Shown: positions 8,781-18,300 of the stretch, in pieces | How positions within the stretch are numbered: position 1 is the first letter of the stretch | How the letters are laid out: every line of letters begins with the position of its first letter | NCBI GenBank assembly: GCA_910578255.1 | Contig: CAJTQM010000003.1 | Coordinates: forward strand, 58,527-122,526 | Reading direction: 5' to 3' | DNA from: an uncultured Oscillospiraceae bacterium | GTDB lineage: Bacteria; Bacillota; Clostridia; Oscillospirales; Ruminococcaceae | Length of the DNA stretch: 64,000 bases | Translations under genes and position numbers: made by a program | The notes under the pieces: model-generated | Told to the model about the DNA's origin: nothing | What the model saw: only the letters and a program-made list of their open reading frames with translations | Database searches by the model: none

Positions 8781-8814
8781 AGGACCGCCGCAAAAAGGGA
8801 CGGTCCTCTTTTTT
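8781..8814 (+). terminator. Weak intrinsic terminator between the hydrolase and recombinase genes
   Basis: A 7-bp stem AGGACCG/CGGTCCT with a 13-nt loop is followed by CTTTTTT. It may shield the recombinase gene from upstream transcription. Confidence 0.45.
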
Positions 8815-8920
8815 GTCTTTTGAAAGCTTTACATAATCCGCCCGGGAAAAAAATAGGATAAAAGCGGCGGGCGCAAAGCAGAAGTTCCTCGCTTTGTCCC
8901 GCAAAAAAGGGGGGATTTTT

Positions 8921-10303
8921 GTGAAGGTTTTTGGCTATGCCCGCGTATCCACCGAAAACCAGCTGGATAATTACAGCATCGACGAGCAGGAAGAGCGGAT
9001 TCGCGCTTACTGCCGGGCCAAAGGCTGGCGGCTGCTGCAAATTTTCACCGACGGCGGCTATTCCGGCTCCAATACCGACCGTCCCGCCCTGCAAAAGATG
9101 CTCGCCCTCGTCAGGACAGGGCAGGCCGAGGCCGTGGTAGCCTGCAAGCTGGACCGGCTCAGCCGCTCTCAGAAGGATACGCTGTATTTAATCGAGGATC
9201 AGCTGCTGGCTTATGGGGCGGATTTTATCTCCATCCAGGAAAATTTCGACACCTCCAGCCCTTTGGGCCGGGCGATGATCGGCATTTTGTCGGTCTTTGC
9301 CCAGCTGGAAAAGGACCAGATCGCCGAACGCTTTGCCATGGGCCGGATCGGGCGGGGCAAGGCGGGGTATTATCACGGCGGGCCGACGGCGCCCAGGGGA
9401 TACCGGTACGAGGGCGGAGAACTGATTCCGGACGAGGGGCAGGCGATCCAGATCCGGGAAATCTTCCGGTTGTTTTTAGACGGAAAATCCATCCACGCCA
9501 TCGGGCGGATGATGGAACAGACCTACGGCGGCAGCTGGAACGCCGCCGGAATCCGGCGGATTTTGGGCAACAGCGTTTACACCGGCAAGGTCAAGTTTGC
9601 CGGAGCCGAATACCCGGGGCGGCATCCGCCGCTGGTTTGCCCGGAGGATTTCGAAAAGGCCGGGCGGCTGCTGGCCGCCTTTTCGGCGCAGACCCAAACC
9701 ACCTCCGCTGCCAAAAGCCCCTTTCGGGCGGGGACGCTCCTTTCCGGGCTGCTGGTCTGCGGCCGGTGCGGCGCCCGCTACGCCGGCAGTCACGGCTATT
9801 ACAAATGCTACTCCCGCGCCAAGGGAAACCGGCGCTACATAAAGGACCCGAACTGCAAAAACGAAAGCTGGCCCATCCCCCAGCTGGACGCCCTCGCGGT
9901 TTCGTTTGTGCGGCAGCTGTTGGAAGACGCGGTCCAGGAAATTCCCCCAGAGGAAAGCAGCCTGTTTTTTGCAGGGCAAAAAGAGGAGGAAAAAAGCGCC
10001 GAAGAGCGCCTGGCGCAGATCCGCCGCCAAACCCGCCGGCTCATGGATCTGTATCAGGAGGCAACCATCCCCGCTTCGATTTTATCCGAACGGGTCGCGG
10101 CATTGGAAAAAGAACAGACGGCCCTGTCCGACCGGCTGGAAAAGCTGCGGCAGCAGGAGCGGCAGGCGGCGAACATTCCTCCCAAAAGCCTGTGGGACCA
10201 TTTTACCCAATCGGACCTGGACGCCAAAAGACTTTTGGTTCACAGCCTGATCGAAGCTATCGTTCTGGACGGGGAAAAGGTCTGCATTCGCTGGCGCATA
10301 TAG
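8921..10303 (+). CDS. Large serine recombinase (integrase)
   Basis: The 460-residue product has the three-part layout of large serine integrases. The N-terminal catalytic domain has YARVSTENQLDNYS (nucleophile Ser near residue 9) and KLDRLSRS. A recombinase domain starts near PRGYRYEGG. A zinc-ribbon domain follows (LVCGRCGARYAGS to CKNE), then a coiled-coil segment (about 350-420). GTG at 8921 follows AAAAAAGGGGGG; an in-frame TTG at 8894 lacks such a site. No RDF, relaxase or phage gene is adjacent. The stop codon is directly followed by an attP-like arm (10304), and the next gene is the broken feoB. This is the integrase most likely responsible for that break. Confidence 0.93.
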   Translation: MKVFGYARVSTENQLDNYSIDEQEERIRAYCRAKGWRLLQIFTDGGYSGSNTDRPALQKMLALVRTGQAEAVVACKLDRLSRSQKDTLYLIEDQLLAYGADFISIQENFDTSSPLGRAMIGILSVFAQLEKDQIAERFAMGRIGRGKAGYYHGGPTAPRGYRYEGGELIPDEGQAIQIREIFRLFLDGKSIHAIGRMMEQTYGGSWNAAGIRRILGNSVYTGKVKFAGAEYPGRHPPLVCPEDFEKAGRLLAAFSAQTQTTSAAKSPFRAGTLLSGLLVCGRCGARYAGSHGYYKCYSRAKGNRRYIKDPNCKNESWPIPQLDALAVSFVRQLLEDAVQEIPPEESSLFFAGQKEEEKSAEERLAQIRRQTRRLMDLYQEATIPASILSERVAALEKEQTALSDRLEKLRQQERQAANIPPKSLWDHFTQSDLDAKRLLVHSLIEAIVLDGEKVCIRWRI

Positions 10304-11631
10304 TGCAAAATTGGCAGGACCATGCACATGGTGAGGCTTTGCTTGCCGCAGGCGCTGCACTTTTTAAAATAGCGGTCCAGATTAAAGGCCACCCGGGGCA
10401 GATAGCCCAGATCCTCCAGCAGGGTGAACAGCGGAAAAAAGATCGCCATAGGCGGCAGCATAACCGAGACCACCCAGGCCAGGGTCCGATAGGCGCCGTG
10501 GACCAGCATATCGCACAAAAAGGACGGCGCGCCGGTCCAGGCAAAAAAGTCCGCCAGCCGGTCCTCGACCCAGAACAGGCCGGTACTCAGCCACTGGGAG
10601 GGATAGTTGGCCCCGGTGATGGTCAGCCAGAAAACGGCTGCCAAAAGCAAAAGCATAATGGGAAATCCGGTGGCCTTGCTGGTGAGGATCCGGTCGATTT
10701 TCCGGTCGCGGCTGCTGTAGCTTCGGTCAGCGGACCGCACGGCGCCGGAGCAGATTTCCTCCGACTGCCGGACCAGCGCCGACACCACCGCGTCCTGTAA
10801 CGCGTCGCCCGAAAGGCCCGCTTCTGCCAACCGGCCCCGGGCCTCTTCCAGCGCCTTTTGTACCGCAGGATCCTCTAAAATGGAAACGCCCAAATACTGC
10901 CCGGCCGACCGGATCAGGGCCTGATCCTCTTCCAAAAGGCGCAGGGCCAGCCATCGGGGGCTGAGTTTTTTGCCGCAGGGTTTTTCCAGCGCCGGCTGCA
11001 AAAGCGCGATCGCCTCTTCTATCGCGGGGGCGTACGGGACGCTCGGGACGTGATCGGTGAGAAAGGAGCCGTCGGCAACCGACTCCACCGCGTCCATCAG
11101 CGTGTCCAGTCCCTTTTTGCTGCGGGCGGCGGCACCGGTTACCGGAACGCCCAGCCGGTGAGAAAGCTTTTCCAGATCCACCTGGATGTTTTTCTTTTTC
11201 GCCTCGTCCATTAAATTCACGCACACAACGGTGCGGGGGGTAATTTCAATCGTCTGCAAAACCAGGTTCAGGTTTCGCTCCAGGCAGGTAGCGTCGCAGA
11301 CCACCACCATCACGTCCGGTTCGCCGAAGCAGATAAAATCCCGGGCTACCTCTTCCTCCGCCGAATGGGCCATCAATGAATAGCTGCCCGGAATATCCAC
11401 CAGGATAAAACCTTTTCCTCGATGGCTGCACCGGCCCTGGGCGTTGGACACGGTTTTCCCCGGCCAGTTGCCTGTATGCTGATTCAGGTTGGTCAGCCCG
11501 TTAAAAACGGTGCTTTTTCCCACATTCGGGTTGCCCGCCAACCCCACCACCCGGTCCTCGGGCGATTCCCGGCAGATACGAAGTCCCTCGTCCACCGCCT
11601 TTTTCCCTGTTGAAGCGCTGGTTAATCCCAA
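10240..11631 (-). pseudogene. feoB: feoB, N-terminal half (GTPase and first membrane segments), broken by site-specific recombination
   Basis: FeoB imports Fe2+ and couples a cytosolic G domain to a membrane pore. This fragment has the G domain: GNPNVGKS (33-40), DIPGSYSL and NLMD. The first membrane part runs to CSACGKQSLTMCM. FeoB identity stops at about 10327; the last ~25 codons are read antisense from the recombinase 3' end. A full protein would have roughly 720 residues. The missing remainder is at 26203-27048 on the same strand. The TTG start at 11631 follows AGAGGTGA. It lies 79 bp after feoA and is presumably cotranscribed with it. As arranged, no complete pore can be made. Confidence 0.93.
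10304..10346. other. Hybrid attachment site, left (attP arm outward, feoB attB arm inward)
   Basis: The left arm, 10304-10324, begins TGCAAAAT. The probable crossover dinucleotide CA is at 10325-10326, and feoB sequence follows to the right. CCATGCACATGG (10320-10331) recurs with one mismatch at 27042-27053. The arm mirrors the arm at 27049-27069. Boundaries are inferred from symmetry and from where FeoB similarity ends. Confidence 0.8.
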
Positions 11632-11666
11632 CGTCGGTCACCTCTTTTTGTAAAATATGGATTTTG

Positions 11667-11688
11667 GCCGCCTTGCAAAAAAGGCGGC
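11667..11688. repeat. Stem-loop between feoA and feoB
   Basis: A perfect 8-bp stem GCCGCCTT/AAGGCGGC with a 6-nt loop lies between the two cistrons. On the minus strand it has no T run, so it is more likely a processing or stability hairpin than a terminator. Confidence 0.45.
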
Positions 11689-11710
11689 GCTTTGCTTTTT
11701 GGGTGGGAAG

Positions 11711-11947
11711 CTACCGGCAGGATACCAAAACGCCCGCCGAATCCTCGGCCCGCAGGGCGATGACCGCGCCGCGGATCAGGTAGGCCACCGGGTCCCCGGC
11801 GGGACTCTTCTGCACACATTCCACCTGCGTTCCTTCAATTAAACCGATATCCTGCAAACGGCGGCGCATGCTTCCTTGCAGGGCCAGCGCCCCCACCCGG
11901 GCAGTCTGACCGCATTGCAGGCTGGTCAATGGCTTTAATGTATTCAT
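11711..11947 (-). CDS. feoA: Ferrous iron transport protein A
   Basis: FeoA is a small SH3-like cytosolic partner of FeoB. The 78-residue product has the family pattern TSLQCGQTARV at the N-terminus, then RRLQDIGLIEGTQVE and an AVIALRAEDS end strand. It is the first gene of the feo operon, upstream of the truncated feoB, and divergent from a DtxR-type gene. A perfect palindrome (11983-12003) lies in the shared control region, fitting iron-dependent repression. With feoB split, FeoA has no complete partner in this window. Confidence 0.93.
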   Translation of the reverse strand: MNTLKPLTSLQCGQTARVGALALQGSMRRRLQDIGLIEGTQVECVQKSPAGDPVAYLIRGAVIALRAEDSAGVLVSCR

Positions 11948-11982
11948 AAAGAGAATCTTCCTCTCATAAACTGAAGTTAGGG

Positions 11983-12003
11983 GTAGGAAACTTTGTTTCC
12001 TAC
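11983..12003. promoter_or_regulatory. Candidate DtxR-family operator between feoA and dtxR
   Basis: Perfect 9-bp arms GTAGGAAAC and GTTTCCTAC are separated by TTT. It lies between the divergent feoA and DtxR-type genes, where an autoregulated iron repressor would bind. The function is inferred from position and symmetry. Confidence 0.7.
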
Positions 12004-12054
12004 TGCCAAGATATGTCGTTTTACCGGCAGATGTGCAAAAAGGAGGGGAAAAGC

Positions 12055-12489
12055 TTGGATACGCCGCAGTTTTACACCTTAAAGGGATACGCCCGGGGAA
12101 AAGGCGATGTTCTCACCGCCGCCATGGAGGATTATCTGGAGATGATCTGCCGATTAAGCGGCAAAGGGAAAGATCCCGTCCGCATACGAGCCCTTTCCCG
12201 GCAGCTGCATGTAAAGCCCTCCTCCGCCTCAAAAATGGTTTCGAACCTGCGGGAAAAGGGTCTGATCGAAGCGGAAAAATACGGAGAGATCCGCCTGACG
12301 CCCGCCGGGGAGGCTTTGGGCGAATATCTTTTGTACCGGCACGCGCTGCTGCACCGGTTTTTTTGCTATTTAAACCAAACCGAGGACGAACTGGAGCAGG
12401 TGGAAAAAATTGAGCATTTCGTCGAGGAAAAAACCGTCCGCAGCATTCAGGCATTTTTAGACGGCCTGGAAGGGGTACAAAAAGAATAA
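12055..12489 (+). CDS. DtxR/MntR-family metal-dependent transcriptional regulator
   Basis: The 144-residue product has the N-terminal winged helix of the family (EDYLEMICRL, VRIRALSRQLHVKPSSASKMVSNLREKGLIE) and a short dimerisation/metal-binding part (LYRHALLHRFFCYL, EKIEHFVEEKTV). Metal ligands typical of the family occur (Glu/His in HALLHRF and EHFVEE). It lacks the SH3 domain of long DtxR proteins, whose role may be taken by FeoA. TTG at 12055 follows AAGGAGGGG; the frame is open from 12013 without a good ribosome binding site. Being divergent from feoA across a palindrome, it is the likely ferrous-iron repressor of feoAB and of itself. Confidence 0.85.
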   Translation: MDTPQFYTLKGYARGKGDVLTAAMEDYLEMICRLSGKGKDPVRIRALSRQLHVKPSSASKMVSNLREKGLIEAEKYGEIRLTPAGEALGEYLLYRHALLHRFFCYLNQTEDELEQVEKIEHFVEEKTVRSIQAFLDGLEGVQKE

Positions 12490-12513
12490 AAAAAGGAGCG
12501 GGAAAACCGCTCC
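12484..12513 (-). terminator. Intrinsic terminator of the lipoprotein gene
   Basis: Read on the minus strand, a 7-bp GGAGCGG/CCGCTCC stem is followed by a long T run. It lies just after the stop of the gene at 12562-13794. On the plus strand there is no T run. Confidence 0.75.
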
Positions 12514-12561
12514 GGGAGAAAAACTTTTATTTGGGCTGCCGCCGCGCGAAAAAATGTCCCG

Positions 12562-13794
12562 TCATTCGATTATAATCACCTCTTCCTTCTCCCCCAAAAA
12601 ATGCAGGACCTCTTCATCTTTTATCCTATTCGTCTGAACAACGAATTCTTTTAGTTTCTCTTCTGGCAGGATATAATAGCTGCTTTTGTTCGCCATTATA
12701 TCGCTAATGCACAGTAAAACCGTGCCGTCGCTTTCAAAAGCCTCGGTTACAATTTGCGTTTCTGGGTATTTTATAAACGGCAAAACAAGCTGTGAAAGCG
12801 TAGCTTCTATGGGATTAAACAGAAAAGTTTGCTCCCTTGCGCTATAAATAAAAATATTTTCTTCCGGTAATTTTTCGTTATAATTCGCCGTGTAAAATTC
12901 GCTGGCCCATCCATTGGCAACCAGATGCAGGGTATCGTCTAGTATTTTAAAAATCTTCATTTCAATTAAATTGGAAACAAGAAAATAGCCATTCGTTACA
13001 CAGATCTGCGCAATTTTATAATCTCCCATATCCTCTTGTGCATCGGACAGGTCGAAACGGTTTTGCAAAACACCATCTAAATCATAACGCAGCAGTTCCC
13101 AGCGCTCCTGTTCATTTTTTTCCATCAGGTAGAGGAGTCCATTGTCAACGGTAAACGCCAGGATATCGGCGATTTTTTCGGAAAGGATGGTTTCAGCCGT
13201 ATTTTCTGCCGGGTCAAACTTTTCTATATAGGATGTGTAGTATCCATCGACCGCTTTTGTTTTTAAGGTAAATAATTTGCCGCCATACGTTTGATGATAT
13301 ACCAGCGGCGAAATCAGGCGTTCCCCCTCGTACGTGTGCAGAGTATCTGTAACCAAATCAATCGAAAACAAAGTCTCGTGCACTTTCCCTCCTTTTTCCT
13401 CATCGCAGGCAACCGTAAAATAAAGCTTCTGGTCAATGCGCCGCACATCATGCGGACGCGTACTGATTCTGTAGTGTTCAATGATTCCAACTGCCGTTAT
13501 CTCGTGGGCGTTTAGATCCGCCTTATAAATTGTCACCCTCTGTTCATCGTCTGGATCCTGAATTTTAAAATAAATCCGATCCTCTACATAAGCCAAAAGC
13601 CATAAATCTCTTTTGGTCTTAAACTGTGTATCCCCAAAACAAAGTTTTCCGTCAGCATCCAAATAAACGTCCGGTTCTTCTATCGTAACACTGCTGGACT
13701 CCAACGATTCAGCAACACCTGATTTTTCCAGAGTATCAGCGCCGCATCCGCACAGGAATAAAAAAACACTTAAAAGGCAAATCAGTTTTTTCAT
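12562..13794 (-). CDS. Secreted lipoprotein of unknown function, propeller-like repeats
   Basis: The 410-residue product starts MKKLICLLSVFLFLCGC, a signal peptide ending in a lipobox-like LCGC, so it should be anchored to the outer face of the membrane. The mature part has repeated short strands such as DGKLCFGDTQF, DQKLYFTVACDE, GGKLFTLKTK and NGLLYLMEKN, as in beta-propeller proteins. I recognise no exact family. ATG at 13794 follows AGGAGGAAG; the open frame reaches 13866. The gene is more AT-rich than its neighbours and directly follows the broken C39-like peptidase gene. Both may be acquired cargo. Confidence 0.75.
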   Translation of the reverse strand: MKKLICLLSVFLFLCGCGADTLEKSGVAESLESSSVTIEEPDVYLDADGKLCFGDTQFKTKRDLWLLAYVEDRIYFKIQDPDDEQRVTIYKADLNAHEITAVGIIEHYRISTRPHDVRRIDQKLYFTVACDEEKGGKVHETLFSIDLVTDTLHTYEGERLISPLVYHQTYGGKLFTLKTKAVDGYYTSYIEKFDPAENTAETILSEKIADILAFTVDNGLLYLMEKNEQERWELLRYDLDGVLQNRFDLSDAQEDMGDYKIAQICVTNGYFLVSNLIEMKIFKILDDTLHLVANGWASEFYTANYNEKLPEENIFIYSAREQTFLFNPIEATLSQLVLPFIKYPETQIVTEAFESDGTVLLCISDIMANKSSYYILPEEKLKEFVVQTNRIKDEEVLHFLGEKEEVIIIE

Positions 13795-13837
13795 TTTCTT
13801 CCTCCTATATAAAAAGGGCAGAAATCTGCCCTTTTTA

Positions 13838-14530
13838 TCAATACATATATCCCAATAGGCAAGCATAAGCGGTACTTGAATTAACAGGATACTTTTGAGG
13901 GACCTTCGTAAAATCTTTCAGTTCATCAAAGTTGGTCCCCGCGATTGGATCGCCATAATAGGAAGTATACATATCCGAAGAAATCCCGTAAAGAACCACT
14001 GTATGGCCGGTTGTGCCGACTCCATCATAATGCGGCCATTTTGTAGAACTGATTTCGGTACTGATATTGGTAAGCATAGGAGCCTTATATGTTTCAACCG
14101 CCGTATAGGCGTCTCCCTTATAAGTGCTTAACGAACTTTTTACTTTAGACACATAGGTATTTTTACTTTGGTATTCATTCAGAATTCTTTAACCGACGCT
14201 AAGTCGTTGGTTCCGCCAAGCATTTCATTCGCTCCAACTGCCTGCGCTAAATCATCCTGTGATATGTTAAAACCAGAGTTCAAAAATTTAAGAATCGACC
14301 TCATTGCTGCAGGCGTACAGTAAAACCATGTCTCCTGTTTATATACCGTAATGCCTAATTGATGAATCGTTCTTGCGTTTCGACTGCCAAAATCGCTGGA
14401 ATAACTACTGTAAAGCTTACTTTTCGCAACAGCAATTTCCTCCGCCGAACAACCTTGTTCTTCCATCTCTCTCAATTGTTCCTCTGCAGAGGGAAATATC
14501 AGTCCGGCAATCCGTTTTATGATTCGCTAT
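13838..14530 (-). pseudogene. Frameshifted C39-like (papain-fold) peptidase
   Basis: Two frames together make one C39-like peptidase domain. The upstream part (14475-14179) has YKQETWFYCTPAAMRSILKF, with the expected catalytic Cys. The downstream part (14152-13838) has GHTVVLYGI, with the catalytic His, and YYGDP for the third site. One missing base near 14181-14183 would join …SVKEF to LNEYQSKNTY. At the 5' end a good ribosome binding site (AAAAGGAGG) serves a GTG in a third frame that soon stops, suggesting a second lesion before the mature domain. It is AT-rich and next to the lipoprotein gene. A sequencing error could mimic either shift. Confidence 0.75.
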
Positions 14531-14679
14531 AATAAAAATAACTATTCACACCTCCTTTTCCTTATTTGATTGGCCAATCTTATTTATTACTACGATTTAT
14601 CAAGAAAGAAATGACATTTTATATTCCATTTTTAGATATTTATTTAAATATTGTATTTTATATCCATTTATTTTTCCAA

Positions 14680-14718
14680 AAGAAGATCCCCAAAGTCATG
14701 TCTTCTGGGGATCTTCTT
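14680..14718 (-). terminator. Intrinsic terminator of the P-loop kinase gene
   Basis: A 12-bp stem (14680-14691 with 14707-14718) overlaps the last codons of the gene ending at 14696. It is followed on the minus strand by a T-rich stretch. Confidence 0.6.
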
Positions 14719-15274
14719 TCTTGATACATGCTCTCATATTCCATCTGTCTTGCTTTTTACCTGTTTTGCATTCGTTATAAATCCGCATGAGAAACTGAAC
14801 AAATTCCCGCTGCGCCTCCTCTAATTGTTTATCGTTGCGGTAGGTGTAATCATAGGCGTAGCGATTGACCTGGTCATCCGCTTCGTTTCCCCAGAAAACG
14901 TCCGAGGCCTGCCTGCGGGTGATGAGCATGGTGACGCAGGGCAGCTGGACATGCCTTTTAAACTTCTCTATTTCCTCGCCCTCTCTGATATGTACAAAGA
15001 GAATCTGCTCATCCGTTTTTAAAAACGCCTCGTATTCCTGGCACAGATACCGATACGGCAAATCGTTATAAGCGACAAAAGCCCTTTTTAAATCGGCCAA
15101 AAACTTTCTGGACTTTGGGTCCTTCTCCCCCTTCCAGCCATGCTCGCCCGCGATTTTTTTAATGGGTTCGATTGCCGATATGTTTCGCACCTTATAGACT
15201 TGGCCCGCAAAATCACAAAGGGTGTCTTTGCCGACGCCGCCGTTTCCGTTTATTATAACAACCAGTTTCATCAT
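14696..15274 (-). CDS. P-loop NTPase, deoxynucleoside monophosphate kinase-like
   Basis: The 192-residue product begins with MKLVVIINGNGGVGKDTLCDF, a Walker A motif of the (d)NMP-kinase type with Lys-Asp-Thr. It has QILFVHIREGEEIEKFKR and LITRRQASDVFWGNEAD in places used for the second and third substrate contacts in phage-type dNMP kinases. The DQVNRYAYDYTYRND end is also typical of that group. The substrate is not known. It stands after mfd, has its own terminator, and is more AT-rich than mfd. It could instead phosphorylate another small molecule. Confidence 0.65.
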   Translation of the reverse strand: MMKLVVIINGNGGVGKDTLCDFAGQVYKVRNISAIEPIKKIAGEHGWKGEKDPKSRKFLADLKRAFVAYNDLPYRYLCQEYEAFLKTDEQILFVHIREGEEIEKFKRHVQLPCVTMLITRRQASDVFWGNEADDQVNRYAYDYTYRNDKQLEEAQREFVQFLMRIYNECKTGKKQDRWNMRACIKKEDPQKT

Positions 15275-15317
15275 CGCTTTTTCCTCTATTGCATTTTTTA
15301 GATTGCCGCTTTTTTAA

Positions 15318-15342
15318 AGACAAAGGTAAAACCTTTAAGTCT
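15318..15342 (-). terminator. Stem-loop after mfd
   Basis: The inverted repeat AGAC-AAAGGT / ACCTTT-AA-GTCT overlaps the mfd stop. On the minus strand it is followed by TTTAAAAAA, a weak terminator tail. It probably ends the glmU-prs-pth-mfd unit. Confidence 0.5.
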
Positions 15343-18300
15343 CATTTGTCTTGCTTTTTTCCTCTTTTGCCGGGCCGTTCATTAAATAAAGCGCCGCGCG
15401 CATGGTGTGGATCGGCTCTTCCTTCTCGGCCACCCGCACCGCCACATAGGGTTTGGCGCCGGCGCCGATGGAAACCCGGCTGCGCAACGCGGCCGACACC
15501 CGGCTGGCCCCTTCAAAATCAAAGACCGACGGGTAAAATACGATCATATCGTTTTTCTGGGAGATTTCGTAGATGCCAAGTCCCGCGGCGATATTGCGCA
15601 AAAGCGCCACGTCAATCAGGCCCTGCACCGCCTGGGGCGGCTCGCCAAACCGGTCGATCAACTCGTCGGTCACGTCCATGGCGTCCTCCTCGTTTTGGAT
15701 GGAGGCGATTTTTTTGTAGACGTCGATGCGCTGGGAAAGGTTGTCGATATACCCTTCGGGGATATGGGCACCGATGCGGATATCCACCAGGCATTCTTTT
15801 GGGGGCGCGGCGGTGTCTCCCCGCTGTTCGCTAACCGCCTCGGACAAAAGCTTTAGATACATTTCGTACCCCACCGCCTCCATATGCCCATGCTGGCTGG
15901 TTCCCAGCACATTGCCGGCGCCGCGAATCTCCAAATCCCGCATGGCGATGCGAAAGCCCGACCCGAAGGAGGTAAATTCCCGGATGGCGGAAAGGCGCTT
16001 GGCCGCCACGTCGGTCAACTCCCGGCCGGGGAAAAAGGTGAAATACGCGTAGGCCCGCCGGTTGGACCGGCCCACCCGCCCGCGGATCTGGTACAGCTGG
16101 GAAAGGCCCATTTTGTCCGCCGATTCGATGATCAGCGTGTTACAGTTGGGCACGTCCACCCCGGTTTCGATGATGGTGGTGCAGACCAGAATGTCGATTT
16201 CGTGGTCCAGCAACTGCCGCCAGACCTCGGAAAGCTGCTCCTCGTTCATTTTGCCGTGGGCGGTGGTAATTCGCGCCTGGGGCAGCAGCTGGCCTAAACG
16301 GTATGCGCAGGAGTCGATGGACTCCACCCGGTTATGCAGGTAGAACACCTGACCGCCCCGGCGCAGTTCCCGGTTGATCGCCTCCGCCAAAATTCCCCAG
16401 TTGTGCTCGATCACATAGGTCTGGACCGGGTGCCGGTCCATCGGCGCTTCCTCAATGGTAGACATATCCCGAATACCGGACATGGCCATATTTAAGGTGC
16501 GGGGAATCGGCGTCGCCGATAGGGTCAGCACATCCACCGATTCGCGCATCTCTTTGAATTTTTCCTTGTGGGCCACCCCAAACCTCTGCTCCTCGTCGAT
16601 GATGCAAAGGCCCAGGTCCTTAAACTGGACGTCCTTTTGCAAAAGGCGGTGGGTGCCGATGATGATGTCCACCTCGCCCCGGCGCAGCTTTCTGAGAATC
16701 TGCTCTTGCTGTTTGGGGCTGCGAAAACGGGATAACAACTCCACCGTAACCGGAAAGCCCTGCATCCGCTCTAAAAAGGTCTGGTAATGCTGCCAGGCCA
16801 GGATGGTGGTGGGGACCAGCACCGCGCACTGCTTGCCGTCCATCACGCACTTAAATGCCGCGCGGATGGCCACCTCGGTTTTGCCAAAGCCCACGTCGCC
16901 GCACAAAAGCCGGTCCATGGGCCGGGGGGATTCCATATCCTCTTTGATTTCGGCGATGCAGCGAAGCTGGTCGTCGGTTTCCTCGTAGGGGAACCGCTCC
17001 TCAAAATCCCGCTGCCATTCGGTATCCTCCGAAAAAGCAAAGCCCTTGGCCTGCATACGGGCGGCGTAAAGCTTAATCAACTCCTGGGCCATTTCGGCCA
17101 CCGCTTTTTTCACCCGCTGGCGGGTCTTCTGCCACTCCACCGAATTGAGTTTGTTGAGTTTGACCGCCTTATCCTCTTTGGGCCCGATGTATTTGCTCAC
17201 CAGATCCAGCTGGGTGACCGGAACAAACAGCGCGTCGGTTCCGGCGTAGCGGATTTTAATGTAATCCTTGGTCACGCCGTGGATTTCCCGCTTGACCACC
17301 CCTTCAAACACGCCGATTCCGTGGGAGGCGTGGACCACATAATCCCCAAAGGTCAGATCGGACAAAGAGCGGATCTGTTCCCCGGGCTTTTTGGATTTTT
17401 TCCGCTTTACCATTCGGGCGGCGGCTTTCCCGTGGGTGATCAGGGCAAATTTTAACTCCGGCAGTTCCATGCCGCCGGACAAAGAGCCGGTCAAAATCAG
17501 AACGCGGCCGGGCGTCCAGTCCTTTTCCCCGGCGGACAGGGGGATTTTTTTGGCGGCCAGATCCTCTTTTAAAGCGGCGGCGGCCTTTTCGGTTCCGGCC
17601 AGCACCACCACCCGGTAATCCTGGCGCAGAAAGCCGCCCAGATCCTCTTCCAGAAGCTTCAGATCGCCCCCCCAGGCCGAAAGCGCCACCGCGTGGACTG
17701 AAACCAGCTGGCTGAGCCGCACCTCCGGCAAAGAACGGGCGAAGTTTTCCAAAATAGCGCAGGGGCGGCCGTCCATCGCCGCCAACACCTGCGAAAATTC
17801 CATGGCAAAGGTGTCGCACCCTTTAAAGAGGACCCCCTCCTGCAAAAGCTGGGACACGTCCTCGTAATGCTGCCACATGGAGGTTTTGGACGCTTCTTTC
17901 ACCGACACCATCTCGCAGAAGATCAGCCCCGCGTCCGGCAGATAGTCAAACAACGTGGCGGGCTTGGGGTAAACAAGCGGCAGAAATTTGTCGATGTTGT
18001 TTAAAGAGGTTCCCGCCTCCAGCTTTTCCATGTCGGACAACAGGATCTCCTTTGCCTTGACCCCCTGCTTGCCCCGCAACTCGTCATAGGCTTTGCCGAT
18101 TTTTTTGACCAGCCATCCGTTGTCCGGATACAGCACCTCCCTAGCGGGGGTGACGGCGGCTTCTTTAACCGTGTCGATCCGGCGCTGGGAATCCAGGTCG
18201 AAGACGCTGACGGTGTCGATCTCGTCCCCCCAGAATTCCAGTCGGTAGGGGGCCGGCGCATGGGGCGGGTAAAAATCCAGGATGCCGCCCCGCTGGGAAA

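Noticed and set aside
9637..10800. A 387-codon plus-strand frame crossing the recombinase end and feoB
   Set aside because: It spans the integrase and the antisense of feoB in a third frame with arbitrary Pro/Arg-rich sequence.
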